Assembly (NCBI GenBank): GCA_026708085.1
Contig: JAPOVP010000021.1
Location: 1-64,000, forward strand
Direction: 5' to 3'
Length of the DNA stretch: 64,000 bases
DNA from: Caldilineaceae bacterium
GTDB taxonomy: Bacteria > Chloroflexota > Anaerolineae > Caldilineales > Caldilineaceae
Below the pieces are notes generated by a model. It made no database searches, had not been told where the DNA came from, and was given only the letters and a program-made list of their open reading frames with translations. The position numbers and the translations under genes were made by a program. This document shows, piece after piece, positions 27,224-36,098 of this stretch. Every line of letters begins with the position of its first letter. Position 1 is the first letter of the stretch.

Positions 27224-27257
27224 GATCCCAGATTCAATTCGTATTTGCGGCGCGAGG

Positions 27258-28628
27258 CTAGTTGTACTTGTCGATGATTCGCTGTACTTCGGCCTCGGCG
27301 GCGGCCATGAGTACGCCCAGGTCCTCATCGGTATGCACGGCCAGGTCCCACAACTCGTACATAGATTGCTGGGCCTCCTGCGCGCCTTTGAATAAGGCCC
27401 AGAAGCGCGTGTTGGTGGCGTAGGCGGGCATTTCCCCGGCAATCTCCATGAACTCCTTGCCAGCGATCGCATCGAGCCAGCGCTGGTCGGCGAAGTGACT
27501 CTTGGTGAAGGGGAAGTAGCCGGTCTCAAGGCAGAATTCGAGATAGGGATCCCCGAGCGCCCACCACTCGGAGAACTCGTAGGCGGCGGCTTCGCGATTC
27601 TTGTCGTCCTGGACAGGCATCCACAACTCTTTGTCGTACCAGGGGGTTGCGGTAATTTGATGCACGGGATGGCTGGGTGTGTAAAGGGCGCCAAGCCCAC
27701 CTTCTCCGATCTGCTTTTCGAAGTCGAGCAGGCCCCAGTTTCCGACTTCCTGGAATACGACTTTGCCGGAAACGAGGCCCTTTTCGGGCGGCTTCTCGGT
27801 GGCGGCCCCGCTGGCATAGGCGTCGCGCAAGTATTGGAGGGAATCGCGGACACCGTCGTTGTTGATAGTGGCTTTTGTGCGAGTTTCGTCAACGTAGAGC
27901 TGGCCGGCGGTCCAGGGTAGATATTCCTGGATGGCGAAGTGCTGCCAGTAGGCGACGCCCCAGATATCAACCTCGTTGGAATCGAAGCCATCTTCATCAG
28001 GGCGCTTGCCGTTCACGTCGCGGGTAACAGCGACACCCCATTCGATAAGTTCATCCCACGTCCAGTCCTTGGGAGGCGGCTCCATGCCGGATTCTTCCAA
28101 GGCGGCGACGTTGTAGGCGAAGAGCACGACGACCTGTTCGTAGGGCATGCCCCAGAAGTAGCCGCCCACGGTCGGCGGGGCGTAGATTGCTTCAATACCA
28201 TCGACAAAGTCGTCGAAGTCGACCCCGGCGGCCTCCATGTACTCCTGCTGGTTGACGATCAGGCCCTCGTCAATGGCCTGGATGACAGAGGTGTAGCCGG
28301 CCCAGAACAGATCGGGCGCTGTACCAGCGGCGAGGTCAGCCTGCACACGGGACATCTCATAGCCTGTCTTGAGCTCCACCTGAACGTCAGTGCCCGGAAC
28401 CATTGAGTCGTAGCGTTCGAGGATGAGTCGCTGGTTGCCTCCGAGCATGTTTGTGTCCGGGTGCGGATAGGTATAAACGATCGAATAGCCTTCGGCGGCG
28501 GGCATGTCGCCCCCGTCGGACTCGGAGGCGGGTGCGGCCGCCGGCCCGCAGGCGGCCAGGGCGGCTCCAGCAGCCGTTGCGCCGGACAAGGCCAGGAAGT
28601 CACGTCGGCTTACGGTGCGCTTGATCAT
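27258..28628 (-). CDS. Sugar ABC transporter solute-binding lipoprotein (Tat-type), second
   Basis: Family 1 binding protein of 456 aa with the Tat lipoprotein signal VSRRDFLALSGATAAGAALAAC. The mature part contains YEMSRVQADLAAGTAPDLFWAG, the typical substrate-cleft region, and Trp/Tyr-rich stretches (GGYFWGMPYEQVVVLFAYN) expected for carbohydrate stacking. AAAGGAG 6 nt before ATG 28628. It is separated from the other binding protein by a hairpin and is preceded by a consensus promoter at 28722-28750. It likely supplies the permease pair at 21753-23609, but this cannot be settled here. Confidence 0.88.
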   Translation of the reverse strand: MIKRTVSRRDFLALSGATAAGAALAACGPAAAPASESDGGDMPAAEGYSIVYTYPHPDTNMLGGNQRLILERYDSMVPGTDVQVELKTGYEMSRVQADLAAGTAPDLFWAGYTSVIQAIDEGLIVNQQEYMEAAGVDFDDFVDGIEAIYAPPTVGGYFWGMPYEQVVVLFAYNVAALEESGMEPPPKDWTWDELIEWGVAVTRDVNGKRPDEDGFDSNEVDIWGVAYWQHFAIQEYLPWTAGQLYVDETRTKATINNDGVRDSLQYLRDAYASGAATEKPPEKGLVSGKVVFQEVGNWGLLDFEKQIGEGGLGALYTPSHPVHQITATPWYDKELWMPVQDDKNREAAAYEFSEWWALGDPYLEFCLETGYFPFTKSHFADQRWLDAIAGKEFMEIAGEMPAYATNTRFWALFKGAQEAQQSMYELWDLAVHTDEDLGVLMAAAEAEVQRIIDKYN

Positions 28629-28721
28629 GTTGATCTCCTTTAGGTGACAAGCGATGGAAGTCCTTCCTGAAAAGAGTCGAAGAAAATGCAGTCAGTTACT
28701 GTCCGAGAAGAAGCTGAAAAC

Positions 28722-28750
28722 AATATAGAGTAAGGGATTGGGCGTGTCAA
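28722..28750 (-). promoter_or_regulatory. Sigma-70-type promoter for the sugar transporter genes
   Basis: Minus strand TTGACA (28745-28750), 17-bp spacer, TATATT (28722-28727). Leader of about 90 nt before the start at 28628. Confidence 0.75.
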
Positions 28751-28897
28751 GTGTACGAAATTAGTCGGATGTGTCCTTGATCTGACGCTCGCTGTTTGAA
28801 CTGCGAAAGGTACAAGATAGTTATGCCCAGGAATGGAGGCCACTAAGTATTCCCTGTTGAGTCAGAAGATTCTTCTCTATTGACTGTTTTCGGGTGC

Positions 28898-28925
28898 TTG
28901 TCATCTCATGAACTGATGTTACAAT
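28898..28925 (+). promoter_or_regulatory. Promoter for the MFS transporter gene
   Basis: TTGTCA (28898-28903), 16-bp spacer, TACAAT (28920-28925). Leader of about 85 nt. It is divergent from the sugar-transporter promoter. Confidence 0.55.
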
Positions 28926-29015
28926 CAGCCGATACCCACTTGATTTACAAGACGCCAACAGACCACTTGCCCAAACCTCGGCAACGGGCGAATCCGCACA
29001 GGGTAAGAGTTCCCC

Positions 29016-30233
29016 ATGTCAGCGACAACAGGTCACCACGTAGATTCGGCAACCACACAGGACGAACCTTCGGAAAGCAAGGAGTTTCAGACCCGAGAGG
29101 TCCTGACGATCGTCACGGGCCACTTCGTCCATGACATTTTTACCGCGTTTGTGCCGCCTCTACTTCCACTAATTCGCGAAAGGCTGGCGGTCGACTATGC
29201 GGCGATTGGGGGCCTGGCTATTTTTATGCAGATTCCCAGCCTGCTACAGCCGTTCATTGGTCATGCGGCCGACAGGATCAGTCTGCGCTACTTCATCATT
29301 CTGGCTCCGGCAGTGACAGCCACCGTGTGTAGCTTGCTGGGGATGGCGAACAGTTATGTACTGCTGGCCCTTTTACTGTTTGTGGGAGGTCTGAGCTCTG
29401 CTGTCTTTCATGCCCCGGCACCGGCCATGATAGGGCGCATTTCAGGGAACCGAGTGGGCACCGGCATGAGCTTCTTCATGGCGGCCGGAGAGCTGGGGCG
29501 CACTGTGGGGCCTTTGTTGGTGATCGCAGCCGTCAGCTGGTTTGGGCTTGAGGGGATATGGCGGGTGGCAGTGTTTGGCTGGCTGGCCTCAGTGTTTCTT
29601 TACTGGCGGCTGCGCGGAGTCTCGGCGCGGCCTGCACAGGGCAGGTTGCTTTCCCTGCAACAGTTGTTGCCGGCTGCGCGAAAAGTCTACCCGCCTCTGC
29701 TCTGGATCATGGCTGCCCGTGTCTTTATGTCGATTTCAATGACGACCTATTTACCGATTTTCATGCAGGATGTGAAAGGGTATGAGTTCGAGATTGCGGG
29801 GCTGTCGCTGACGCTGTTGGAAGGGGCGGGTGTGCTGGGCGCTCTGACTATGGGTACAGCCAGCGACTGGTTGGGGCGGAGAAAGATCCTGATTGTCCTG
29901 TTTCTTGTGTCGCCCGTACTTTTTTTGGGATTCTTGAACAGTTCAGGTTGGTTGCTGTTCGCATTCCTGTTGCCCCTTGGATTTACGATGCTTTCGCCAT
30001 CTGCCGTGTTGTTGGCGGTTGTGCAGGACAGTTTTCAACAGAATCGGGCCTTGGCCAACGGCCTCTTCCTTATGGCCAATTTCGTAATCCGCTCGCCTGC
30101 GCTGTGGTTGCTGGGCAGCGTCGCGGACAGGTTCGGGCTTGAAAACGCGTTCCTGATGAGCGGATTGATAGCCTTTGTTGGCGTGCCAGCGATTCTGAGA
30201 CTGCCGGAGCGCAGCAGGGAAAATGGGGAATAA
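29016..30233 (+). CDS. MFS transporter, fosmidomycin-resistance (Fsr)-like
   Basis: Major facilitator superfamily antiporter of 405 aa with about 12 transmembrane helices. The N-terminal signature (HFVHDIFTAFVPPLLPLIRERL, then AIGGLAIFMQIPSLLQPFIGHAADR) matches the Fsr subfamily, which exports fosmidomycin and other small compounds. The loop GTASDWLGRRKILI is the second MFS loop motif. The soluble N-terminal 25 residues are unusual but carry no recognisable domain. The actual substrate is unknown. Transcribed alone, divergently from the sugar-transporter genes. Confidence 0.85.
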   Translation: MSATTGHHVDSATTQDEPSESKEFQTREVLTIVTGHFVHDIFTAFVPPLLPLIRERLAVDYAAIGGLAIFMQIPSLLQPFIGHAADRISLRYFIILAPAVTATVCSLLGMANSYVLLALLLFVGGLSSAVFHAPAPAMIGRISGNRVGTGMSFFMAAGELGRTVGPLLVIAAVSWFGLEGIWRVAVFGWLASVFLYWRLRGVSARPAQGRLLSLQQLLPAARKVYPPLLWIMAARVFMSISMTTYLPIFMQDVKGYEFEIAGLSLTLLEGAGVLGALTMGTASDWLGRRKILIVLFLVSPVLFLGFLNSSGWLLFAFLLPLGFTMLSPSAVLLAVVQDSFQQNRALANGLFLMANFVIRSPALWLLGSVADRFGLENAFLMSGLIAFVGVPAILRLPERSRENGE

Positions 30234-30276
30234 CGGCTTGTCGACTGCGGTGTCGTTCCAATCTTGGGCGCCGAGT

Positions 30277-30654
30277 TCAGGAAAAAATCTGCCAGAGCCG
30301 GGGTAGGAAGATGATCAGGCCGGCAGCGGCGCTGCCCAAAGCGGCTACCAGGATCGCGCCAGCGGCCGTGTCCTTCGCAACCTTGGCGAGTGAATGCGGT
30401 TCGGGAGAGGCCAGATCCACCAACGTCTCAATGGCGGTGTTGAGTAGCTCCAGGCCAATGACCAGCGCGATCAGGGTAACGACCACGGCCCATTCTGTCC
30501 GGCTAATGCCGAGAGCGAACCCTGCGATTACAACTGCGACTGCGATCGTGATGTGAATGCGTAGATTGCGCTGGCTGCGGATGGCGTGGCGCATTCCGGC
30601 AAGGGCGAAGGCGAGGCTCTGCCAGAAACTCCCGGCGCGGGCGGGCGGCTTCAT
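30277..30654 (-). CDS. dgkA: Diacylglycerol/undecaprenol kinase family protein
   Basis: Small integral-membrane lipid kinase of 125 aa with three helices. The conserved catalytic block ELLNTAIETLVDLASPEPHSLAKVAKDTAAGAIL, including the E-x-x-NTAIE and AKD-x-AAGA motifs, is intact. Gram-positive members phosphorylate undecaprenol (UdpK) rather than diacylglycerol; both are possible here. The start codon abuts the stop codon of ybeY (no gap), an arrangement conserved in many bacteria, so the two genes are cotranscribed and translationally coupled. Confidence 0.92.
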   Translation of the reverse strand: MKPPARAGSFWQSLAFALAGMRHAIRSQRNLRIHITIAVAVVIAGFALGISRTEWAVVVTLIALVIGLELLNTAIETLVDLASPEPHSLAKVAKDTAAGAILVAALGSAAAGLIIFLPRLWQIFS

Positions 30655-31164
30655 CTACCAGTCCGGCGAGGTCATGCGAGGAGTAAGATCCTCGTCGGTC
30701 AGTGAACTTAGAATCTCTGTCTGTTTGCGCCACATTTCTGTCTGCCGCGCTGGCGTGTCATGGTCGTAACCAAGCAGGTGCAGCGAACCGTGGACAACCA
30801 GGAGTTGCAACTCGGCGGCAAGTGAGTGGCCGTGGCGCTCGGCCTGGCGAGACGCGTAGGGGAAGGCCAGCAGCAGATCGCCCAGTTCAGAAGCCAGTTC
30901 GGCGGCCAGGGTGTCTGGCATCTCGGAAGAGATCGGTGATCCTTCCTGGACGGCGAAGCTCAACACATCGGTCGGGGCATCTTGCAGGCGGTAGATGCGG
31001 TTGTAGCGCTGCATCTCGGCGTCGTCCACCACCTGAATTGACAGGGAGAGCTCGTCCCTCACACAGGCGCGCAGTGTCGCCCGTGCTGCTGCCGCCAGCC
31101 AGGCTTCTTCCACGCACGCCTGAAACCGTTCATCGATTTGAATGAGAATCTGCGCGTTCGTCAT
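30655..31164 (-). CDS. ybeY: Endoribonuclease YbeY, rRNA maturation
   Basis: Zinc-dependent RNase involved in 16S rRNA 3'-end maturation and ribosome quality control. The 169-aa protein has the zinc motif H-G-x-L-H-L-x-G-Y-D-H (HGSLHLLGYDHD, residues about 129-140) and the upstream block NRIYRLQDAPTDVLSFAVQEG. It heads a two-gene unit with dgkA and has a promoter at 31270-31297. Confidence 0.95.
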   Translation of the reverse strand: MTNAQILIQIDERFQACVEEAWLAAAARATLRACVRDELSLSIQVVDDAEMQRYNRIYRLQDAPTDVLSFAVQEGSPISSEMPDTLAAELASELGDLLLAFPYASRQAERHGHSLAAELQLLVVHGSLHLLGYDHDTPARQTEMWRKQTEILSSLTDEDLTPRMTSPDW

Positions 31165-31263
31165 CGGAGGCGAAAACCGGTGGCGGTGATCATGTCGCCT
31201 GCCGCTTGAGCATGCGGCAGGTTGCGGACCGCATAGCTATTGGCTTCAGCTGTCTGGCCATGG

Positions 31264-31297
31264 GGTATAATTATACCGATGGACTTTAACGGGGCAA
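31264..31297 (-). promoter_or_regulatory. ybeY promoter with a palindromic -10 box
   Basis: Minus strand TTGCCC (31292-31297), 16-bp spacer, TATAAT (31270-31275). The -10 box is part of the perfect 14-bp palindrome GGTATAATTATACC (31264-31277), so TATAAT is also present on the plus strand facing obgE, though without a good -35 there. Confidence 0.65.
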
Positions 31298-31412
31298 TTT
31301 CATTTTGAAACCGGATTGCCTCCGCTGAAATGGTGAACTCGGAACGGGAGCAGAAGGAGCGGTAGGTGGGAGGCAAGGGACCCCGAGCCGCCAACGGAAA
31401 GCAGCCAGAGTC

Positions 31413-32699
31413 ATGTTTTTTGATCGAGCCAAGATCCATGTGCAGGCCGGGGCCGGAGGCAATGGTATTGTCGCCTTCCGTCGCGAGAAGTTTGTGCCCA
31501 TGGGAGGGCCCGCGGGCGGGAACGGGGGCCGGGGCGGGAATGTTTATATCGTTGCCGACCCAAGGATGAACACGCTACAGCGGTTTCGGCGACAGGTTCA
31601 TTTCCGTGCGGAACGCGGTAAGCACGGCGGCGGCACCAAGAAAGCAGGCGCGACCGGAGAGGACCTGTTGATTTCAGTGCCGGTGGGGACAATTGCGCGC
31701 ATCGCTGATACTGACACGGTCGTAGCTGACCTGGTACGGGAAGGGCAGCAGGCGCTGGTGGCCAGGGGAGGCCGCGGGGGTAGAGGAAACGCTGCGTTCA
31801 AGAGTGGGCGCAACCGGGCACCGCGACTATCTGAGAATGGTGAAGTAGGGGAAGCGCGCTGGCTGGAGCTGGAACTGAAGATCGTTGCCGATGCCGGGAT
31901 CGTAGGTGTGCCCAATGCGGGAAAATCGACGCTGCTAAGCGTCATCAGCGCCGCCACCCCCGAAATTGCCGACTACCCGTTTACAACGGTTGTTCCCAAT
32001 CTGGGTGTAGCGGAAGTAAGCCATGTCCAGATTGTGTTTGCCGATATACCCGGTCTGCTGGAGGGTGCACACGACGGCGTTGGTCTGGGTTTGGAGTTTC
32101 TGCGTCATGTGGAGCGCAGCCGGGTACTCGTCCACTTACTGGACGGGGCGAGCCCGGATCCTGCAGGTGACTATGAGGTCATCAACCAGGAGATGATGCT
32201 TTTCAACCCGGCTCTGGCAAAGCGACCCCAGATGATCGTTCTCAACAAGATCGATCTGCCGCAGGCGCGGGAGATTTTGCCGCGCTTGCAGGAGAAGTTG
32301 GCCGACACAGGCAACCCATTCTTTGCCATCAGCGCGGTGACCGGGGAGAACGTGCAGCAACTCCTATACGAAGTCAAGGCACAGTTGGAGAATCTGCCTG
32401 CGCCGGTTGGGGCGGAGGAGGTGGAAGAGTTGCCGACGCTTTCGCCCGTGGAAGACGAACGCTCATTCCAGGTCACCCGCCTGGAGGAGGAGCTGTGGCT
32501 GGTGGAGGGGGTTGCTATCGAGCGCGTAGCACAGATGACCAACTGGGACTACTACGAGTCCGGATTGCGGTTCCAGCGCATTCTGGGGGCGATGGGGATA
32601 TCGGCTGCCTTGCGAGAGCAGGGCGTTCAGGACGGAGATACCGTACTGATTGGCGAAGTCGAATTGGTATGGGGATTCGAGAACGCGCTGGGAGAGTGA
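31413..32699 (+). CDS. obgE: GTPase Obg/CgtA
   Basis: Essential ribosome-associated GTPase of 428 aa. N-terminal glycine-rich Obg fold ([31 protein letters not shown]), then the G domain with G1 GVPNAGKST (about residue 165), G3 [16 protein letters not shown] and G4 NKIDL. The C-terminal OCT domain (about 360-428) includes [23 protein letters not shown]. Full length and intact. Transcribed divergently from ybeY and followed by nadD on the same strand, a common bacterial order. Confidence 0.97.
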   Translation: MFFDRAKIHVQAGAGGNGIVAFRREKFVPMGGPAGGNGGRGGNVYIVADPRMNTLQRFRRQVHFRAERGKHGGGTKKAGATGEDLLISVPVGTIARIADTDTVVADLVREGQQALVARGGRGGRGNAAFKSGRNRAPRLSENGEVGEARWLELELKIVADAGIVGVPNAGKSTLLSVISAATPEIADYPFTTVVPNLGVAEVSHVQIVFADIPGLLEGAHDGVGLGLEFLRHVERSRVLVHLLDGASPDPAGDYEVINQEMMLFNPALAKRPQMIVLNKIDLPQAREILPRLQEKLADTGNPFFAISAVTGENVQQLLYEVKAQLENLPAPVGAEEVEELPTLSPVEDERSFQVTRLEEELWLVEGVAIERVAQMTNWDYYESGLRFQRILGAMGISAALREQGVQDGDTVLIGEVELVWGFENALGE

Positions 32700-32807
32700 C
32701 GGAGGAGGCGGCCGGATGCGGACTTCGGGCCGCCCATTGAATCACTAGCGATTGGGCGAGAACGCCTTGCGTGCGCCCGGTGACAGATGATTGCGATCAC
32801 CTAAAGG

Positions 32808-33431
32808 ATGCGTTCAGAAGACAGTCTCAGCGGTAAACGGATTGGTGTCTTCGGAGGCACTTTCGATCCGATTCATATAGGACATCTGATTCTTGCTGTG
32901 GAGGCCCGGCATCAGTTGCGGTTGGACCAGATCGTGCTGGCGCCGGCGGGGGATCCGCCGCACAAGCCGGACAGTCCCATTTCGCCCTTGCATCATCGTT
33001 TGGCAATGTGCCGCTTGGCGATTGCGGACGGGAACGGAATCGGCATCAGTCTCATCGACGCAGAGCGCCCCGGTCCTCACTACACTTCGGACATGCTACG
33101 GTTGCTCCGCGAGAAGGTCGGGGCGGAGGCGAAACTCTATTTTCTGATGGGCTTGGACAGTTTGCGGGATCTGCCGACCTGGCATGAGCCTGAATGGTTG
33201 GTGCACAATTGCCGGCTGGTTGCTCTACGCCGCCACGATGTGAAGATTGACTGGGCCAACCTGGAAGCGGAACTGCCCGGCGTGCGAGAGCGGGTTATCG
33301 TCCTGGAAATGCCTGAATTGGGTATTGCCAGCAGTGATTTGCGGGAACGGGTTCGAGCGGGCAGACCGATTCGATACCAGGTTCCCCGCGAAGTTGAGCG
33401 CTACATTAGTGAACAGAGTTTGTACCGGTAG
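32808..33431 (+). CDS. nadD: Nicotinate-nucleotide adenylyltransferase
   Basis: Converts nicotinate mononucleotide and ATP to deamido-NAD, the penultimate step of NAD synthesis. The 207-aa protein has the nucleotidyltransferase motif [15 protein letters not shown] near the N-terminus, [25 protein letters not shown] and the C-terminal ISSTxxR-like [27 protein letters not shown]. The Shine-Dalgarno-like AAAGG lies almost directly against the ATG, so initiation may be weak. It is 108 nt after obgE. Confidence 0.95.
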   Translation: MRSEDSLSGKRIGVFGGTFDPIHIGHLILAVEARHQLRLDQIVLAPAGDPPHKPDSPISPLHHRLAMCRLAIADGNGIGISLIDAERPGPHYTSDMLRLLREKVGAEAKLYFLMGLDSLRDLPTWHEPEWLVHNCRLVALRRHDVKIDWANLEAELPGVRERVIVLEMPELGIASSDLRERVRAGRPIRYQVPREVERYISEQSLYR

Positions 33432-33493
33432 AAAGAGCAGAATTGAGGTACAGACTGCCGGGCCTTTCTTCTCTGAAACGCATTCCCTGGCGG

Positions 33494-34798
33494 TCAATCG
33501 TAGGTCATGAAATCATGAGGCGCGGCATTGAGAATCGGCGCCGCGCGGAGTTCGACGCCCAGATAGTCCAGCGCCTTCAAAAACTGATCGTCTTCGATCG
33601 TGCCAAACTGTTCAGCTGTCAGATTTCTAAGCAACTCGGTACTGACATGCTTGGAGCCAGCCGGCTGCACGACTTCCAAATCGGGGGTCACTCCCTGACC
33701 CTTGATCAGATTGCCGTCGGGTGTGAGCCAGTTGGTCACGCCCAGGAGGATGGCTGAGCCGTCGCTGAGGCCAAACTGGTTGAGTACGGTTCCAGTGCCA
33801 AAGGTTGTCTCACCGATCAGGAGGGCGCGTTTGTTTTCTTTGAGGGCGCCTGCGGTTATCTCGCCTGCACTGGCAGTGCCTTTGTTGATCAGGACGACCA
33901 GCGGCATGTCCCTGGCGTAGCCCAGGCCACGTGAGCGGTGGACGGTCTGATTCTGATTTGCGTCCGATTCGATGAGTATCAGATCGCCTTTGGGCAGAAA
34001 CTGGCTGTTGGCCTGAATGGCCTGTTGCAGGAACCCGCCCGGATTGTTGCGCAGGTCCAAAATGATGCCCTGGTTGGTCTGAGCCTCCGAAATTTCGCGG
34101 AGGGCGGCTTCCAGTTCCCTGTCCACACTGGCGGTAAACTGCGAGATCTTGATGTATGAAAGGTCGGTGGTGGGAATTGGGCTCCAACTCACGCTCGGCA
34201 CCTCAATCTGAGCGCGAATGATCGAGACCTGCAGTGGTTCCTGGACTTCAGGGCGGCGGACAGTCAGGACGACCTCGGAATCTGCCGGTCCGCGGACGAG
34301 GAAGATAACCTGGTCTAACGATTTTCCTTCGACCGGCTCACCGTCCACTTCCAAGATTACGTCCCCGGCCAGAATGCCCGCCTGGTCGGCGGGGGAGCCG
34401 TCGATTGGAGCTACGATCAGGACCTCGCCTTCCTCCATGGAGACATAGGCGCCGATTCCTTCGAACGAGCCTTCGAGGCTTGTCTGGTGCAACTTTACGG
34501 CGTCGGGGGCGAGGAAAGTCGTGTGGCCCTCATCTCCAAGTGAGGCGAGCATTCCTTCAATGGCGCCGTAAGTCATCGCGGAGAAGTCGACGCGCTCGCG
34601 ATCGACAAAGTGGGCGACGACGTAATCCCAGGCTTCCCAGAATACGATGAACTGGGAGGGACGTTCCTCGGCAGCCATCGCGGAACGAATTGAGAACCCG
34701 GAGATGTTGCCGCCGACAAAGGCCAGCGCCATCAGCCAAAAGACCACAACAGACAGGGCAACCCGCCTGGCATATTTGTTTCGGGTCGATCGTATCAT
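33494..34798 (-). CDS. C-terminal-processing peptidase (S41) with catalytic Lys replaced
   Basis: Membrane-anchored or secreted tail-specific protease family protein of 434 aa. N-terminal signal/anchor helix, a PDZ domain (about 120-200, GIGAYVSMEEGEVLIVAPIDGSPADQAGILAGDVILEVDG) and the S41 domain with LRNNPGGFLQQA and the nucleophile S310 in NKGTASAGEI. In CtpA/Prc the general-base lysine lies 25 residues after the serine (FGKGTVQ); here that position is T335 (FGTGTVL), so the usual Ser-Lys dyad is incomplete. The rest of the fold is well conserved, which argues against a decaying gene. It converges with nadD. Confidence 0.88.
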   Translation of the reverse strand: MIRSTRNKYARRVALSVVVFWLMALAFVGGNISGFSIRSAMAAEERPSQFIVFWEAWDYVVAHFVDRERVDFSAMTYGAIEGMLASLGDEGHTTFLAPDAVKLHQTSLEGSFEGIGAYVSMEEGEVLIVAPIDGSPADQAGILAGDVILEVDGEPVEGKSLDQVIFLVRGPADSEVVLTVRRPEVQEPLQVSIIRAQIEVPSVSWSPIPTTDLSYIKISQFTASVDRELEAALREISEAQTNQGIILDLRNNPGGFLQQAIQANSQFLPKGDLILIESDANQNQTVHRSRGLGYARDMPLVVLINKGTASAGEITAGALKENKRALLIGETTFGTGTVLNQFGLSDGSAILLGVTNWLTPDGNLIKGQGVTPDLEVVQPAGSKHVSTELLRNLTAEQFGTIEDDQFLKALDYLGVELRAAPILNAAPHDFMTYD

Positions 34799-35561
34799 GC
34801 CTTTGGTTCCGTAGATGCGATTTGCAGGCCATGCCCTTGAAGATTGTGCATGACAATTGCGTACGGTCTATATATTCTTAAAGCAACACTAAAAAGTATC
34901 AGTTATCGACGTGGTTTCGGCAAGTGTAGGAAGGGATTTCCAGCCTACGTTGGGACTACGGTCTGCCTATGTTGTTTGTCCAACCTTTGGTCAACCAAAT
35001 GTACGTTCGTTTCGAAAACGCGCCACTTGCGCGTTACGTATTACCTGTTTCGAATTGCGTAAAGGCAGACATTACAGGCGCGCCACCATTTCGTGGTCGG
35101 CGAGACGAGTCCTGGTGCTAAACGGGATTCACGCCAGGTCAGATTGAGAGGGCGCCGTGCCAGAAAGAAAAAATGAGGTAGTGGGAGAGGGGCATACGGG
35201 CGGGTCGTCGCTGGAGGGCAGTAAGATTCCGTATTGAGGTAGAATAGCTCTCTTCCAGGAGAGAGCCTTTACCAGGCGGCTACAAAAAAACTGTCCCTTG
35301 ACCGGCACAGCGAACCCGACAGTCCGGTCAAGGGACAGTTCTAAATCTGTGTTCAGCAGTGGCGAGGTCTACTTGTTTCAAGCCCGGCGCCGCGGCCGAG
35401 TTAAGTAAGCCAATGCCTCAGGACGGCAAAGCAAAGCCGGTAGCATTAGGGAACTGAAACAGAACTGCCTCACACACAGAAAAGATAGGGGCAAACCGCC
35501 GACGACTGCTCGCTCAAGTAGTGTACCTGGCACGCCGACGGTTGCGGACCCTCTGCTTTGC
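34799..35561. other. Long intergenic region with inverted repeats
   Basis: No gene supported in 760 nt. It holds a 7-bp hairpin GCTCTCT-TCCAGG-AGAGAGC followed by CTTT at 35247-35266, and a 17-bp perfect inverted repeat at 35289-35340 listed separately. The AT-rich part near 34860-34900 may hold the promoter of the minus-strand protease gene, but no clear pair of boxes is seen. Confidence 0.45.
35289..35340. repeat. 17-bp perfect inverted repeat
   Basis: AACTGTCCCTTGACCGG (35289-35305) and its exact reverse complement (35324-35340) enclose an 18-nt loop, with a run of seven A just before. On the minus strand the stem is therefore followed by T7, the form of a strong intrinsic terminator; the nearest minus-strand gene ends at 35562. 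The AACTGTCCC end also occurs near 44750. Confidence 0.7.
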
Positions 35562-36098
35562 TTAGTTCATGCTGATCGAAATCGAGCCAGATTCCTGCGC
35601 AACACTTACGCTGGCCGGGAGCATGATATTCTGGGCCAGGACAGCGTTGATCTGCGCATTGACGGGAGCGAGCAGGGCTCCACCAACGGCCATGCCGCCA
35701 CCGCCGGCCGACTGGAGATCTACCATCAGATGACCATCGCTCACCATCAGGTTGCCGACGAGGTCGAACGTATTGCCCATCATGCTGACGCCGTCCTTCA
35801 GGGTGACGCGGAAGTGCATGGCATCGGGCTCAATCCAGACCATTACGGAATCGACGGGCTGATTCGGACCACTGTTGGCTTCGAGAGCCTTGGTCACGTA
35901 GCTGCTGAACTCAGATTCGCTCAGCATGACCTCGCCCATGACAATTCCGCCCATCAGGGCATCCTGGGCCGACAGGGCCGCCTCGTGGGAGATCATAACG
36001 TCTCGATCAGGCGGAGCGGCCGGCGCGGTGCAGGCGCTAAGAACTACCAGCAGCAGAGACAGTACAACGAGTGAAATGAGTGGGGTTCGTTTGTTCAT
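35562..36098 (-). CDS. Predicted lipoprotein, function unknown
   Basis: Lipoprotein of 178 aa with lipobox LSAC-T. ATG 36098 is chosen because AAGGAG lies about 10 nt before it; an upstream in-frame start would disrupt the signal peptide. The mature domain alternates beta strands (DSVMVWIEPDAMHFRVTLKD, GNLMVSDGHLMVDLQSA, INAVLAQNIMLPASVSVAQESGSISISMN), suggesting a LolA/lipid-binding-like or DUF-type beta fold. It ends close to the terminator-like repeat at 35289-35340. No partner genes identify its role. Confidence 0.7.
   Translation of the reverse strand: MNKRTPLISLVVLSLLLVVLSACTAPAAPPDRDVMISHEAALSAQDALMGGIVMGEVMLSESEFSSYVTKALEANSGPNQPVDSVMVWIEPDAMHFRVTLKDGVSMMGNTFDLVGNLMVSDGHLMVDLQSAGGGGMAVGGALLAPVNAQINAVLAQNIMLPASVSVAQESGSISISMN

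Noticed and set aside
26956-27237. Minus-strand frame of 93 codons between the binding-protein genes
   Set aside because: It has no ribosome binding site and overlaps the terminator-like hairpin and the leader of the next gene.
35420-35510. Cyclic di-GMP riboswitch-like words (GCAAAGC, GGTAGC, GGGCAAACC)
   Set aside because: They occur in the wrong order and without the conserved stems, and no gene lies downstream on that strand.
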